This document shows positions 34,911 through 64,000 of a stretch of 64,000 bases of DNA, piece by piece. Made by a program: the position numbers and the translations under genes. The notes beneath the pieces were generated by a model. The model saw nothing but the letters and a program-made list of their open reading frames with translations, was not told where the DNA came from and did no database searches. How positions within the stretch are numbered: position 1 is the first letter of the stretch; each line of letters starts with the position of its first letter. This stretch comes from Allolobophora icterica. Lineage: Eukaryota; Annelida; Clitellata; Crassiclitellata; Lumbricidae. The stretch spans positions 28,247,028 through 28,311,027 of the forward strand of contig OY744608.1 of NCBI GenBank assembly GCA_963556255.1, written 5' to 3'.

Positions 34911-35689
34911 TTGAAGGAGCTATGGTCTACGTAGAACGCAAAGAAGCTTAGCGACAGCATTTAGGCCTACTGTTGTAGTAATGCTCTCCCGGAGATATTG
35001 CTAACCACAGAATCGCCAGGTGACGCTCTTTGACCCACTTTTGCATATGTTTATTATAACCTACAGGTTGCGTTATTTCTCTGGATTTCGTCAGGCTAGA
35101 TAATTGGTTGCAGAAGGTACACTGACTAGAGAGACAACAGTTCCCATCTGTTCGAAATCGGTTTACGAATCAAGCTCTCTCCTACTGTTAGTTCTTCTTT
35201 AATTATTGTGTAAGTATTGTGTAAGTATTCTGAATATTAGAATTAGAAGAAGTGTAGCATAGAAAGCCATATCTCTTCAAATAATTGGCTAGGCCTCGAC
35301 CCAAGGATTGGCCTCGACCTATTTGAGCCAGCTGGGAAAATTGGGCTATTAAGTATTTCAGGGTAAGTTGCAGTGGTTCAACAGGGACTACACGTCTTAT
35401 GAACCACTTTTTTTTATTGATCCACAAAGCAAAACTGACAATATACAAGAAAATATAATTTAAATAGCCACTGTGATGGTGAAAAGGTTTGAAACATTAA
35501 GATATTAATGGGTTTAGAAGGCTATAAACACCTTGTTATGTTATGTTATGTTATGTTAATTATTTATCTAAGATAAGATAGCCTACTTAACCAAAGATCT
35601 TAGAGTCGTAGATCTTTGACTTAACTATATTATGTGCGCTGTGAATGCAGAGTTCTGAATTAAACGTCAATAATTATATTTACGTTGAA

Positions 35690-35800
35690 AATGCGAAAGC
35701 GCTATTTAAGCCAAGCGCAGTGCACCAGCCACCAGCTTACTTGCGATCGCTGCGTCAGATCAGAGGGTGTGTCCAAAGGTAAAACGTAAAGATCCGGTTG
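35690..35800 (+). repeat. Dispersed repeat family D, short copy
   Basis: AAAGCGCTATTTAAGCCAAG, CACCAGCTTACTTGCG and ATCAGAGGGTGTGTCC align with 5400-5480. Confidence 0.55.
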
Positions 35801-35802
35801 CC

Positions 35803-35805
<3 letters not shown>

Positions 35806-35880
<75 letters not shown>
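35806..35880. repeat. (GA)n microsatellite
   Basis: About 37 GA dinucleotides. It sits inside what looks like a family D copy. Confidence 0.97.
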
Positions 35881-35882
<2 letters not shown>

Positions 35883-36098
35883 CTGTTACTGTGGGTTGTG
35901 TGTAGGTGAGAGAAAAGTTGAGGTGGCAGAGTGGATGGATCAGGATAAGGTTTTTTAAAAAGGTGGACATTAGGCTTGAATGGATAGTCTGAGGAGTGAT
36001 AGATAGAGGACCTTGAGACAGATGATGGCGAGTGAGCAATGGGATGGATTGAGGAAAAGAAAATTTGCAGAATTCAGGGGAGAGATGGTACCAGAATC

Positions 36099-36340
36099 AA
36101 TAATAATAATAATAATAATAATAATATTTATTCTTTAATTAAGCGCCTGCAAACGCACTGCGCTGTACATGTACATGTTATGCGATAAATCTTAACTACT
36201 AACAGAACAGACAGCCTGCAATACACGGCGCAAATTGCAGCCTACAAAGCATGTCCGCCTATGGGACTCGATCCTTGTACCTCTCGCACTCTACGCCAGA
36301 TGTTTTCCAATGCGCTATCGGGCCCCCCCAGGGTGTAGTG
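36099..36340 (-). repeat. tRNA-derived SINE family B, minus copy
   Basis: A near-complete inverted match to 43698-43908. Reading minus: CCCGATAGCGCATTGG (A box), ATCGAGTCCCATAGG (B box), AGGCTGCAATTTGCGCCGTG, AGGCGCTTAATTAAAGAATA and an (ATT)n tail. Confidence 0.88.
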
Positions 36341-36479
36341 TGGCAATGAATTGGTTAGAGAACTTGGAATGAGTCTTTACTGGGCTTCCATCGGCTTGGT
36401 TTGACATCACATTTGGATACTGGATGTTGGTATGGAAAGTATAAGGCCAAGTAATTATTTTAAAGTATTCATGTTGTTA

Positions 36480-37280
36480 TATTTCTGCATAAAGTTTTCT
36501 CACAAAGCACCAAACACCAGCAGTTATTCATCCAGGTAATCACCAGAAAGTCTCAGACTGCTTCCAGCTAGAGTTTAAACACAGAAAACCATATGTTCAC
36601 AGTTTTCCCACTCTGAATCTTAGGTAACTCGCCAAACTAAGGTTTTGTGCTTACTATTATGAGTTATCCACTCAAATACAATCACTATAAAATATAAATC
36701 TGCTAACAGCTATTATAACTATTAGGTCCAAATGGAGAACTTGTATTTTCATGCATTTTCTCACTACAAGTGTCAGGTAACAATGGCCAATTAAGGTTTT
36801 ATGATTTCTGTCAGGAGTTAACGACCCAGGCAGTCACAAGAAATTTCAAATCACTTCCAGTTTGTGCGTAAGGAGGCCCCAACAGGGGACAAAGATGGAG
36901 AACATTTATTTTCACACAGTTCCTCACTAAATAAGCTGAGGTAACTTGCCCACCTAAGATTGTTATGCTTCCTATCATGAGTGATCCAGGTAGGCCATAG
37001 CCCAAACATCTAAACTGCTTTTGGGTAATAGCTAATGGTGCCCTTAAAAGACCCAGGCTCATGAAACTATTTCACACATTTCATTACTATAAATCACAGA
37101 TAACTGGTCCAACTAAGGGTTTTGTGCTATCCATTTCGGCAATCACCATAAAATATAAAACTTAACAGCTATTGGATAATGGAGCTGCATAAGGGCCCAA
37201 ACATGGGTAAATATTATTTTCAGACATTCTCATTATAATTGTCAGGTTCCATGCCCAATTAAGGGCAAAAACCTTAATTG
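36480..37280. repeat. Degenerate 150-165-bp tandem repeat
   Basis: A landmark of the type CTCACTANNNNTGTCAGGTAAC recurs at about 36610, 36762, 36926, 37083 and 37230, each time followed by CCAATTAAGG-like and TATCAGGAGTTATCC-like segments. The tract continues after the hAT insertion at 38307-38480. Units differ by 20-35%, so the array is old. Confidence 0.8.
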
Positions 37281-37288
37281 GGTATGGT

Positions 37289-38298
37289 CAGTGGCGTAGC
37301 AATATGTTGTGCAGGTTGTGCAATGCACAAGGGCCCCCGGCGGTCAGAAGGGCCCCTGGCGGTCAGAAGGGCCTCTGGCAGCGAGTAGAGTCATTTTTAG
37401 CCTAAAAGTAACACATTTCGCTTGCTTTTCCAACTCAGCTGTTGTCATTTCGCTCAAGCTTTCGTTGGAAGTTGTCAACGAGATCAACCATCTTCGATGT
37501 TGCACAACTGTTACTCGTAGACTATAATGCTCTTTCATCTACATTGAGTGATGTCTGCACTGCCTATATGTTGCTATTGACTTTCACTGTAACTTTTGCA
37601 ACATGTGAACGATCATTTTCGAAACTGAAGCTAATCAAAAACTATCTACGAAGTACAATGTCAGAAGAGTGGATGAGCGACTTGGCAGTATTGTCAATAG
37701 AAAATGAACATGCCAGAAAGCTTGACACTTCAAGAGTGGTAGATATTTTTGCGCAAGAGAAGGTGCGCAAACGAACGTCTTAACTTTTCGGAATTTTCGG
37801 AATCTTCTTTTTAGACTACCACTTGTCTTATTTGTTAAACTGTTTCATTATTTTTATTAACCAACCCAACTGTTTCACAATTTGACAGAATTTAATTGTG
37901 GATAATTTATATTTTAGCAGTCACAGCAGATGGAACAATGTGTTTAGATTAATTATATCTAGTTCAGTTTTTTGTATCCTAGCCTGGAGAAATAAAAAGT
38001 TTTATAAAAATAAATCGGAGAAAATAATTAAAATGTAATTATTTATTATTTAATTAGGGTTTTATAAAAAGTTTTATAAAAATAAATCGGAGAAAATAAT
38101 TAAAATGTAATTATTTATTATTTAATTAGGGTGCGATTTATGATATTTGCATATTTCTCACGGTGCAAAATATGCAAATATCGTAAAAGCGCCAAGCGTT
38201 TTTTGCACGGCGTTTTTTTGTTTCAAATCGAAGGGGGTTCAAGGGGCCCATCATCGAAGCTCTGCAGAAGGGCCCCCAAAAACCATTCTACACCACTG
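37289..38298 (+). mobile_element. hAT element with transposase remnant, TSD GGTATGGT
   Basis: Ends CAGTGGCGTAG and (right, reverse complemented) CAGTGGTGTAG, with the perfect duplication GGTATGGT (37281-37288, 38299-38306). It is 1,010 bases long and holds only the transposase C-terminus plus a 64-base tandem duplication near 37990-38130. It cannot move on its own. Confidence 0.92.
37442..37783 (+). pseudogene. hAT transposase dimerisation domain fragment
   Basis: 113 codons with FATCERSFSKLKLIKNYLRS, MSEEWMSDLAVLSIENE and a basic end. This is the C-terminal hAT dimerisation region (A/C-ER-x-FS-x-LK..IK..LR..M...L..L..LSIE). The RNaseH-like catalytic core and the zinc finger are absent. Confidence 0.85.
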
Positions 38299-38306
38299 GG
38301 TATGGT

Positions 38307-38898
38307 ACCTGACAATTATAGTGAGAATGATTATAGTGAGAATGTGTGAAAAGTAATATTTATCCATGCTTGGATGGCTTTCTATCAGGAGTTATCCATT
38401 CAGGTACTAGCCAGAAAAATCAAAAGTGCATTCAGCTTTTGGCTAATGGCGGCTGATAAAAGGCCCATACACAGAGAATTTCTTTTGCAAAAAATGTACT
38501 ACAAGCACTGGCATAAACTTGTCCAAAATAGTGGGGGAGGGGGGCAGTTGGTTATTCATTCTGCACTTGTTGCATTGGGTGTACAGTCCATCTGAATGGC
38601 TGGGAGGCACGTGCCCTGACTCCTCCCAGAGTCTACGCCTATGACTACAGGTATGCATATATCAGGGCGCACAATGTAAACAGTTATTCCTAGCCCAATT
38701 TGGAATGATCCTAGTTTGTACATGTACTATGTGTGTATGTATCTGGGATTTTGTGAAGTGCATTTTAGGAACCCCTCAAAAGTGCTATGAACATAAGACT
38801 GTTTAAGGGATGTGAACAGGTCAGTCTTAATTAACATGGGTAGAAGAAGTAACTTGAGCAGAGTTTAAAGGAACAGCTGGAATGTCAGCAGGAAGATT
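38307..38898. other. Rest of the tandem repeat and spacer
   Basis: The 155-bp repeat continues to about 38480 (TATCAGGAGTTATCCATTC). After that nothing is recognised. Confidence 0.5.
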
Positions 38899-40041
38899 GG
38901 GGGCCGTCCATAAATGACGTCACGCTATTTTGGCCGATTTTTTACCCCCCCTCCCCCCATCGTCACACGTTGTCACAAAAAGTAACACCCCCCTAAAAAA
39001 TTACGTCTCAAAGCTCTGACCCCCCCCCCAAAAAAAAAACAAATTTCCATTCGATAATAAAACATGTTTCAAATCACATTTATTGTCATTCTAATAATTA
39101 AAGTATTTAATGGGGTGCTGAACTCTGATGTTGCAAGGTGAAAGCCATGTATTAAAAACGATGTGTTGGAAAGCTGAAATATAGCATAAAAATTAACTTC
39201 AAAATATTCAGCGTCTAACCAATTACTACAGAAGTCCAGAATATTATTATAATATTCTGAACATCTGTATTATTGGTTAGACGATGAATATTTCCAAGTG
39301 AAAAGTCATAGCTGTTAAAAAATAATTGAAAATGGAGAGAGTAGAATTATTACAATCACATATTCATTCCACTGAATGAATAGCTCTGGTAGAATTAGTA
39401 GAATTAAAATGTTTAATAAGAATAATTACAAAAATTTACTAAATTTATGCTTTTCAATTCTCCTATGGCGAAGCAAATGCTCCTTCATGGAATAAATATG
39501 GAAACATGGTTCTCTTCATCCTGTGGAATGGATATTCCATTAAGATAAATAGTACCTACATTTATAATTCTTAATTCAAAACTATCAGCCGTTTTTAAAA
39601 CTACTCTTTCAAACATTTATTTCTAGGACTACCCCTCTTTCTGACGAAGTATATTATGAAAAGTGAACATATATTTCAAACCATAACTATATAATAGATT
39701 ATGATATCACTTATCAGTACTAGGCTTAGTATTGACATCTATAGTGATTAAAGATAAGTTTGTATATTTAATATTGAATAAAATCTTAGAGTGACCATAT
39801 ATATATAAATATTTAAATAATCAGAAAATTAATAATGATAGTTACCGCATATTATTTATTTAAATAAAATTAATAATGAAAATTACTCAAAATTAGTGTT
39901 TTTATTGTTAAAATTAAATTATGAAGACCTGATGTGACATCACATTTCTTAAACCCCACCTCCCCCTCTTGTCACACATCGTCACAAATTTCTGACCCCC
40001 CTCCCTCCCCTAGGTGCGTGACGTCATTTATGGACGGCCCC
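38899..40041. mobile_element. 1.1-kb inverted-terminal-repeat element with fold-back centre
   Basis: Both ends carry the same inverted terminus GGGGCCGTCCATAAATGACG continuing TCACGC, then a C-rich run (CCCCCTCCCCCCATCGTCAC at the left). About 27 bases match. The middle is AT-rich and contains a palindrome at 39211-39302. No transposase frame and no convincing TSD were found, so the superfamily is left open. Confidence 0.82.
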
Positions 40042-40069
40042 TTGCTCCAAAGGGATTTGATTGATTGAT

Positions 40070-40780
40070 TGATTGAATTCTTTATTGAAACCACAATTAA
40101 ATAATCTAAAAGAACACAAAGATACAATTGTTATGCAAGCTGGTCACAAAGGTAGACCCGAAAGGGAGTACTCCCGCTACCAGGGACACCTATTTACCAG
40201 TCAATATACTCGGCGTAGAACCAACCTGAAAATAAAACTTAGGGCCTAGTTGAAAAGAATAGTTTTAACTTAAATAAATAACTAGGACAGTAACACAAAA
40301 CACTGAAATAGTAAGAACAAGGAGCAACAAATAAAAAAGAAAAATTAGATTACTATATAGATGACTAATTAGATTACTATGTAGATGAGTAACTAGATGA
40401 GGGAGACTCCACCCAGGAGAACCGGGCAGTCAATGGGGCGATTTATACATCTTCTTGTATTAGTGTGGGCATAAGCCGATCTATATTTAGCTGCACTCCT
40501 AGTGTCATGGGAATGGATATCGGAGCCCGTATTAAATAAAAGTTTAAATTTTGTAGGTAGTAAATTCCTTGTGAGCTTATACATGAATAAACCACCTTGG
40601 TAAATCCTTATTTGATCAAGGTTTAATATCTTGAGTCTGGAGAAAATTGGGTCAGTATGGGAGCCCCATGGAGCACCACTAATCGTGCGAACTGCTCTTT
40701 TCTGTAGAGTTACTAGTTTATGAAGCCTAGTGGTGTATGTAGAAGCCCAGACTTAACAGCAATAAGATAAGTAAGGGTAG
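40070..40780 (-). pseudogene. LINE ORF2 C-terminus, minus strand
   Basis: Minus-strand residues RAVRTISGAPWGSHTDPIFS, LKILNLDQI, FMYKLTRNLLP and DIHSHDTRSA are the conserved end of a CR1/Jockey-type RT. The 3' side ends at the (GATT)n-like tract around 40055. Only the last 130 or so codons are present. Confidence 0.75.
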
Positions 40781-40946
40781 ATTAATGAATAATACAGCTG
40801 GAGACGTACTTGGACCACTGCATGAGAGTGCATGCAGTGAGGGACCGGAGATCTTCACCAGTGGTGACCTGTGACCTGACTGAACAGCTCTGATATATAT
40901 GAAGCCGGACAAAGTAAGAGGATCTTGAATTTGATTCAGTCCTCGA

Positions 40947-41153
40947 CAGGGCTATAGTGGTGGGTATACGCTGGTATACAGCGTGTACTCACCTCTAGAG
41001 ACCATATACTCACCTCATAAAAATATTTGTACTCGCCTCTAAGTTGTTTCAGTAAACTAACCAGTAGTGTGTACTCACCCAGTCACCTCTGATTTTTTTA
41101 GGAAAACTAATCGGTAGCGTGTACTCGCCTCTAATTTTACCACTACATCTCTG
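40947..41153. mobile_element. 207-bp hAT-like MITE, second copy
   Basis: It matches 14236-14442 in ends and in the interior GTGTACTCACC units. Flanks GTCCTCGA and GTCCTTGA (40939-40946, 41154-41161) agree at seven of eight positions. Confidence 0.82.
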
Positions 41154-41161
41154 GTCCTTGA

Positions 41162-42377
41162 TAGGGATCCAATGGAGTGTATGTCTCATGTAATGCTGAG
41201 ATATACCGGGTAAGAGAACTTGGTCATTAGATATTCTTGCACATGTATACAGTGTACAATAGTTGTTTATTAGTTTATTCATAACACCATGTCTGGCATG
41301 CCCATAAAAGACTTGATTGTCTCAAAGTTCAACAGTATATTCAATGTGATGAACTTTAAGCCAGTGTTATGACTCCTCTAATGTGTTCTCGATCAGTTTT
41401 ATAATCGCCATCGTACCTAAAGTTGATCTTTGCTCTGCAGCCAATCAGTCAACTGCACTCATTTGACCTTTACTTGTCTTGTTTTACCTTACTTTTTAGA
41501 GCCATTGTAGATCTTTATAGATAATTTTGTAACCACTTTTAAAACCGTTATTAAGTCATGTATTTTCAAGGAACATAGGTAAATGTAACACACATTTATA
41601 ACCTTTACATGTTCATATAAGGAACTCATGAGAAGCTTGGTGGAATGATTAATTGGGGAAAGTGCAAGCATAACCAGAGCAACATAATGCCTAAACAACC
41701 TTTAAAATTCTCAACTTGCATTGGTAGGCTACTCATTTACCAACCCTGAAAGGATGGTGAACTAACTTGACATCATTTGGCGTGATATTCTATGGACGGT
41801 CTCCCATGCATGCACTAATCTCACCCAATGATGCTGCACTTTAACATACTTGTCAGTGCACAGCACACAGGGTCTTGAAGATTCTTTTAGCTGAAGTGCA
41901 GAACTGGTGCTGAAAGAATGACAGGCTGAGTAAACCTCAAAAGCCCTGTTATTAATAAGATGGACACCCATTCTAATACATATTATAGCTCCACATGAAG
42001 CTATGCACAATAATTGAACATCGGAGTCTTGTAAGTAAGCTATTATCAAATTACAGTTCTGTGGTTTTATTGCTTTAACTTGTCACCTACGGAATGTTTG
42101 CTTCCTACTGGTACATACCATAAGATACTCTTCAGAGATCTTGTGAGTCAGCTGAACTTAAGACTGTTTAATAAATTAAAACTCTCAGAAGTATTGACCA
42201 GTCATTCACTCATTGTTGTAAAGGTGGTTTTTACTGCCTGTTGTTAATTTTACAGTAGTAGAAGTTGCCTGAAATTCCCAATAAATAGATTCTCATGTGT
42301 GATTGTGCTTTATTGTTTTTAGAGCTTTCAGGACTGACAGAGTTTAGGTTGCAGTTGTTTTGAATACGACAAGCATC
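41162..42377. other. Upstream region of the P450 gene, no gene seen
   Basis: No coding exon or clear repeat was recognised. The P450 promoter probably lies here, but I see no decisive TATA box. A TTTTTAG acceptor-like site at 42315-42321 precedes the start codon by about 55 bases. Confidence 0.4.
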
Positions 42378-63006
<20,629 letters not shown>

Positions 63007-63149
63007 GTACGCTACATTGCTTGATATTATTGGTTAATGTTTTTAAATTGATTTTAAATATTAATTAAACAACCTATATAATAAATTACAAGAACATGTT
63101 GAAAAACTGTTCATTAGCAGACTGTTCAGTTGTGATGTGTTTAAAATTG

Positions 63150-63339
63150 GGGCCTCGTCTGTAGTCGAGGGTATATGTGGGTATACAGCGTATACTCGCC
63201 TCACAAAATATTTATATTTATTTATATTAAAATGCTGTAGCGTATACTCACAAAATACTGTAGTGTTTACTCCTCTAATTTGTTTAGGAAAACTAACCGG
63301 TAGCGTGTACTCACCTCTAATTTTACCACGACAGCCCTG
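63150..63339. mobile_element. hAT-like MITE, third copy of the 14236 family
   Basis: GTATACAGCGTATACTCGCC, ATTTATATTAAAATGCTG and TAGCGTGTACTCACCTC match the two other copies; the right end ACAGCCCTG is present. The left terminus is degraded and no TSD was found. Confidence 0.75.
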
Positions 63340-63416
63340 ATTAGGGCTCACAGTGTATAAAACAATTAACTTGGTTCTGCTCATTCGCTAATGTCATTTC
63401 ATTCTCAACTAAAGAC

Positions 63417-63700
63417 CAGGGCCGTTTTATCCATTAGGCACAGTAGGCACTGTGCCTAGGGCCAACAAAACTTTCAGGGGCATACGAAAGTCTGAAAATG
63501 AGATATTGAATGACTGACTGGGAAAATGGAAAAAGGAAAATTCCAAATAACACCAAATTCAAATTTAATAACTTTTGTTCTGAAACAGTTAAAGGTAAGC
63601 TAATGTGAATGCGTTTAGCTTTAATGCAGAGTTGGCAGTGGAGTTGGGGTCTACGAATGCAAGAGTGTCTAGGGCCTATGACAATCTTAAAATGGTCCTG
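63417..63700. mobile_element. 284-bp hAT-like MITE, TSD CTAAAGAC
   Basis: Left CAGGGCCGTTTTATCC and right (reverse complemented) CAGGACCATTTTAAG; perfect duplication CTAAAGAC (63409-63416, 63701-63708). Near the left end it contains the small inverted repeat AGGCACAGTAGGCACTGTGCCT. Confidence 0.88.
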
Positions 63701-63773
63701 CTAAAGACTTGCCTTTCCAAATTGCTTATCTACAACAGGCTGCCTCTCTGTCTTAGCGGACTGATCTTCTGGA

Positions 63774-64000
63774 CAGTGCCGGCCTTAGGGGCGTGCGAAC
63801 AGTGCAGTCGCACTGGGCCCGCAACTAAGGGGGGCCAAAAATGTCATAGAAAATTAACATGAACAAGACACCCTAAATAATATTATGGTTTCGATTGAAT
63901 CTTCTCTTTTTTCAATAAAATAATAGTCAACTTCCTCTCTTCCTCTGTATTACAGAATTCTCATGTATAGTTAAATTTAACCTGTTGTACTTGTTAACAA
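63774..64000. mobile_element. hAT-like MITE, inverted relative of 60741-61062, cut by window end
   Basis: CAGTGCCGGCCTTAGGGGCG begins the copy. AAATTAACATGAACAAGACA, TGGTTTCGATTGAATC and AATAGTCAACTTCCTC are the reverse complement of 60880-61000. The far end is outside the window. Confidence 0.85.

Larger units (their letters stand above)
37201..38366. other. 64-bp-arm palindrome split by a hAT element
   Basis: Left arm 37201-37264 is the inverse of 37272-37288 plus 38307-38366. Removing the hAT (37289-38298) and one TSD restores arms of 64 bases around a 7-base loop GCAAAAA. The arms differ by about six substitutions and one extra 15-base duplication (ATTATAGTGAGAATG) on the right. Confidence 0.85.

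Noticed and set aside
35755..36039. Frames of 63-95 codons around the GA repeat
   Set aside because: Low-complexity (GA)n translated as RE or LS repeats, with no supporting domain.
38899..40041. Retroviral or LTR element
   Set aside because: The termini are inverted, not direct, and no gag or pol frame exists.

Overview
The window is animal nuclear DNA, most likely from a marine invertebrate such as an invertebrate deuterostome or a lophotrochozoan. I cannot name the species from sequence alone. The evidence is two intron-rich genes with GT..AG introns and metazoan protein families, plus very dense and diverse transposable elements (hAT-type DNA elements, CR1/L2-like LINEs, tRNA-derived SINEs, a restriction-like-endonuclease LINE) and many microsatellites. 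Nothing prokaryotic was seen.

Layout. Positions 1-22,400 hold no host gene that I recognise. They are a mosaic of hAT-like elements with exact 8-bp target-site duplications (TSDs), LINE fragments, a 2.1-kb 17-bp minisatellite (6568-8692), a decayed Tc1/mariner transposase and a damaged but long LINE (about 19070-22015). Positions 23,773-31,053 carry a complete ten-exon gene on the + strand encoding a 528-residue F-box/leucine-rich-repeat protein that I assign to FBXL6. Its introns collect SINEs, LINE tails and (ATT)n tracts. At 33,164-33,382 lies one apparent laminin-G exon whose gene is otherwise not visible. Positions 33,400-42,377 return to repeats, including a 155-bp degenerate tandem repeat ending in a 64-bp palindrome that was split by a hAT element.

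Positions 42,378-63,006 carry thirteen in-phase exons (489 codons) of a CYP3-clan cytochrome P450 on the + strand. Only the last short exon appears to lie beyond the window. Its introns hold most of the TEs in this half: at least seven hAT-like elements, a 0.95-kb polypyrimidine minisatellite, twin intronic hairpins, and an intact 971-codon LINE ORF in antisense orientation (zinc finger, YLDD reverse transcriptase, C-terminal CCHC knuckle plus PD-(D/E)XK-like nuclease) bounded by (ATT)n on both sides.

The two host genes show no obvious functional link. FBXL6 would be a substrate receptor of an SCF ubiquitin ligase, and the P450 would be an ER-bound monooxygenase. The most interesting signals are the intact endonuclease-type LINE, the interrupted palindrome, the series of intronic hairpins, the array of eight decoy 5' splice sites just after FBXL6 exon 3, and the excess of the palindromic octamer TAGGCCTA.
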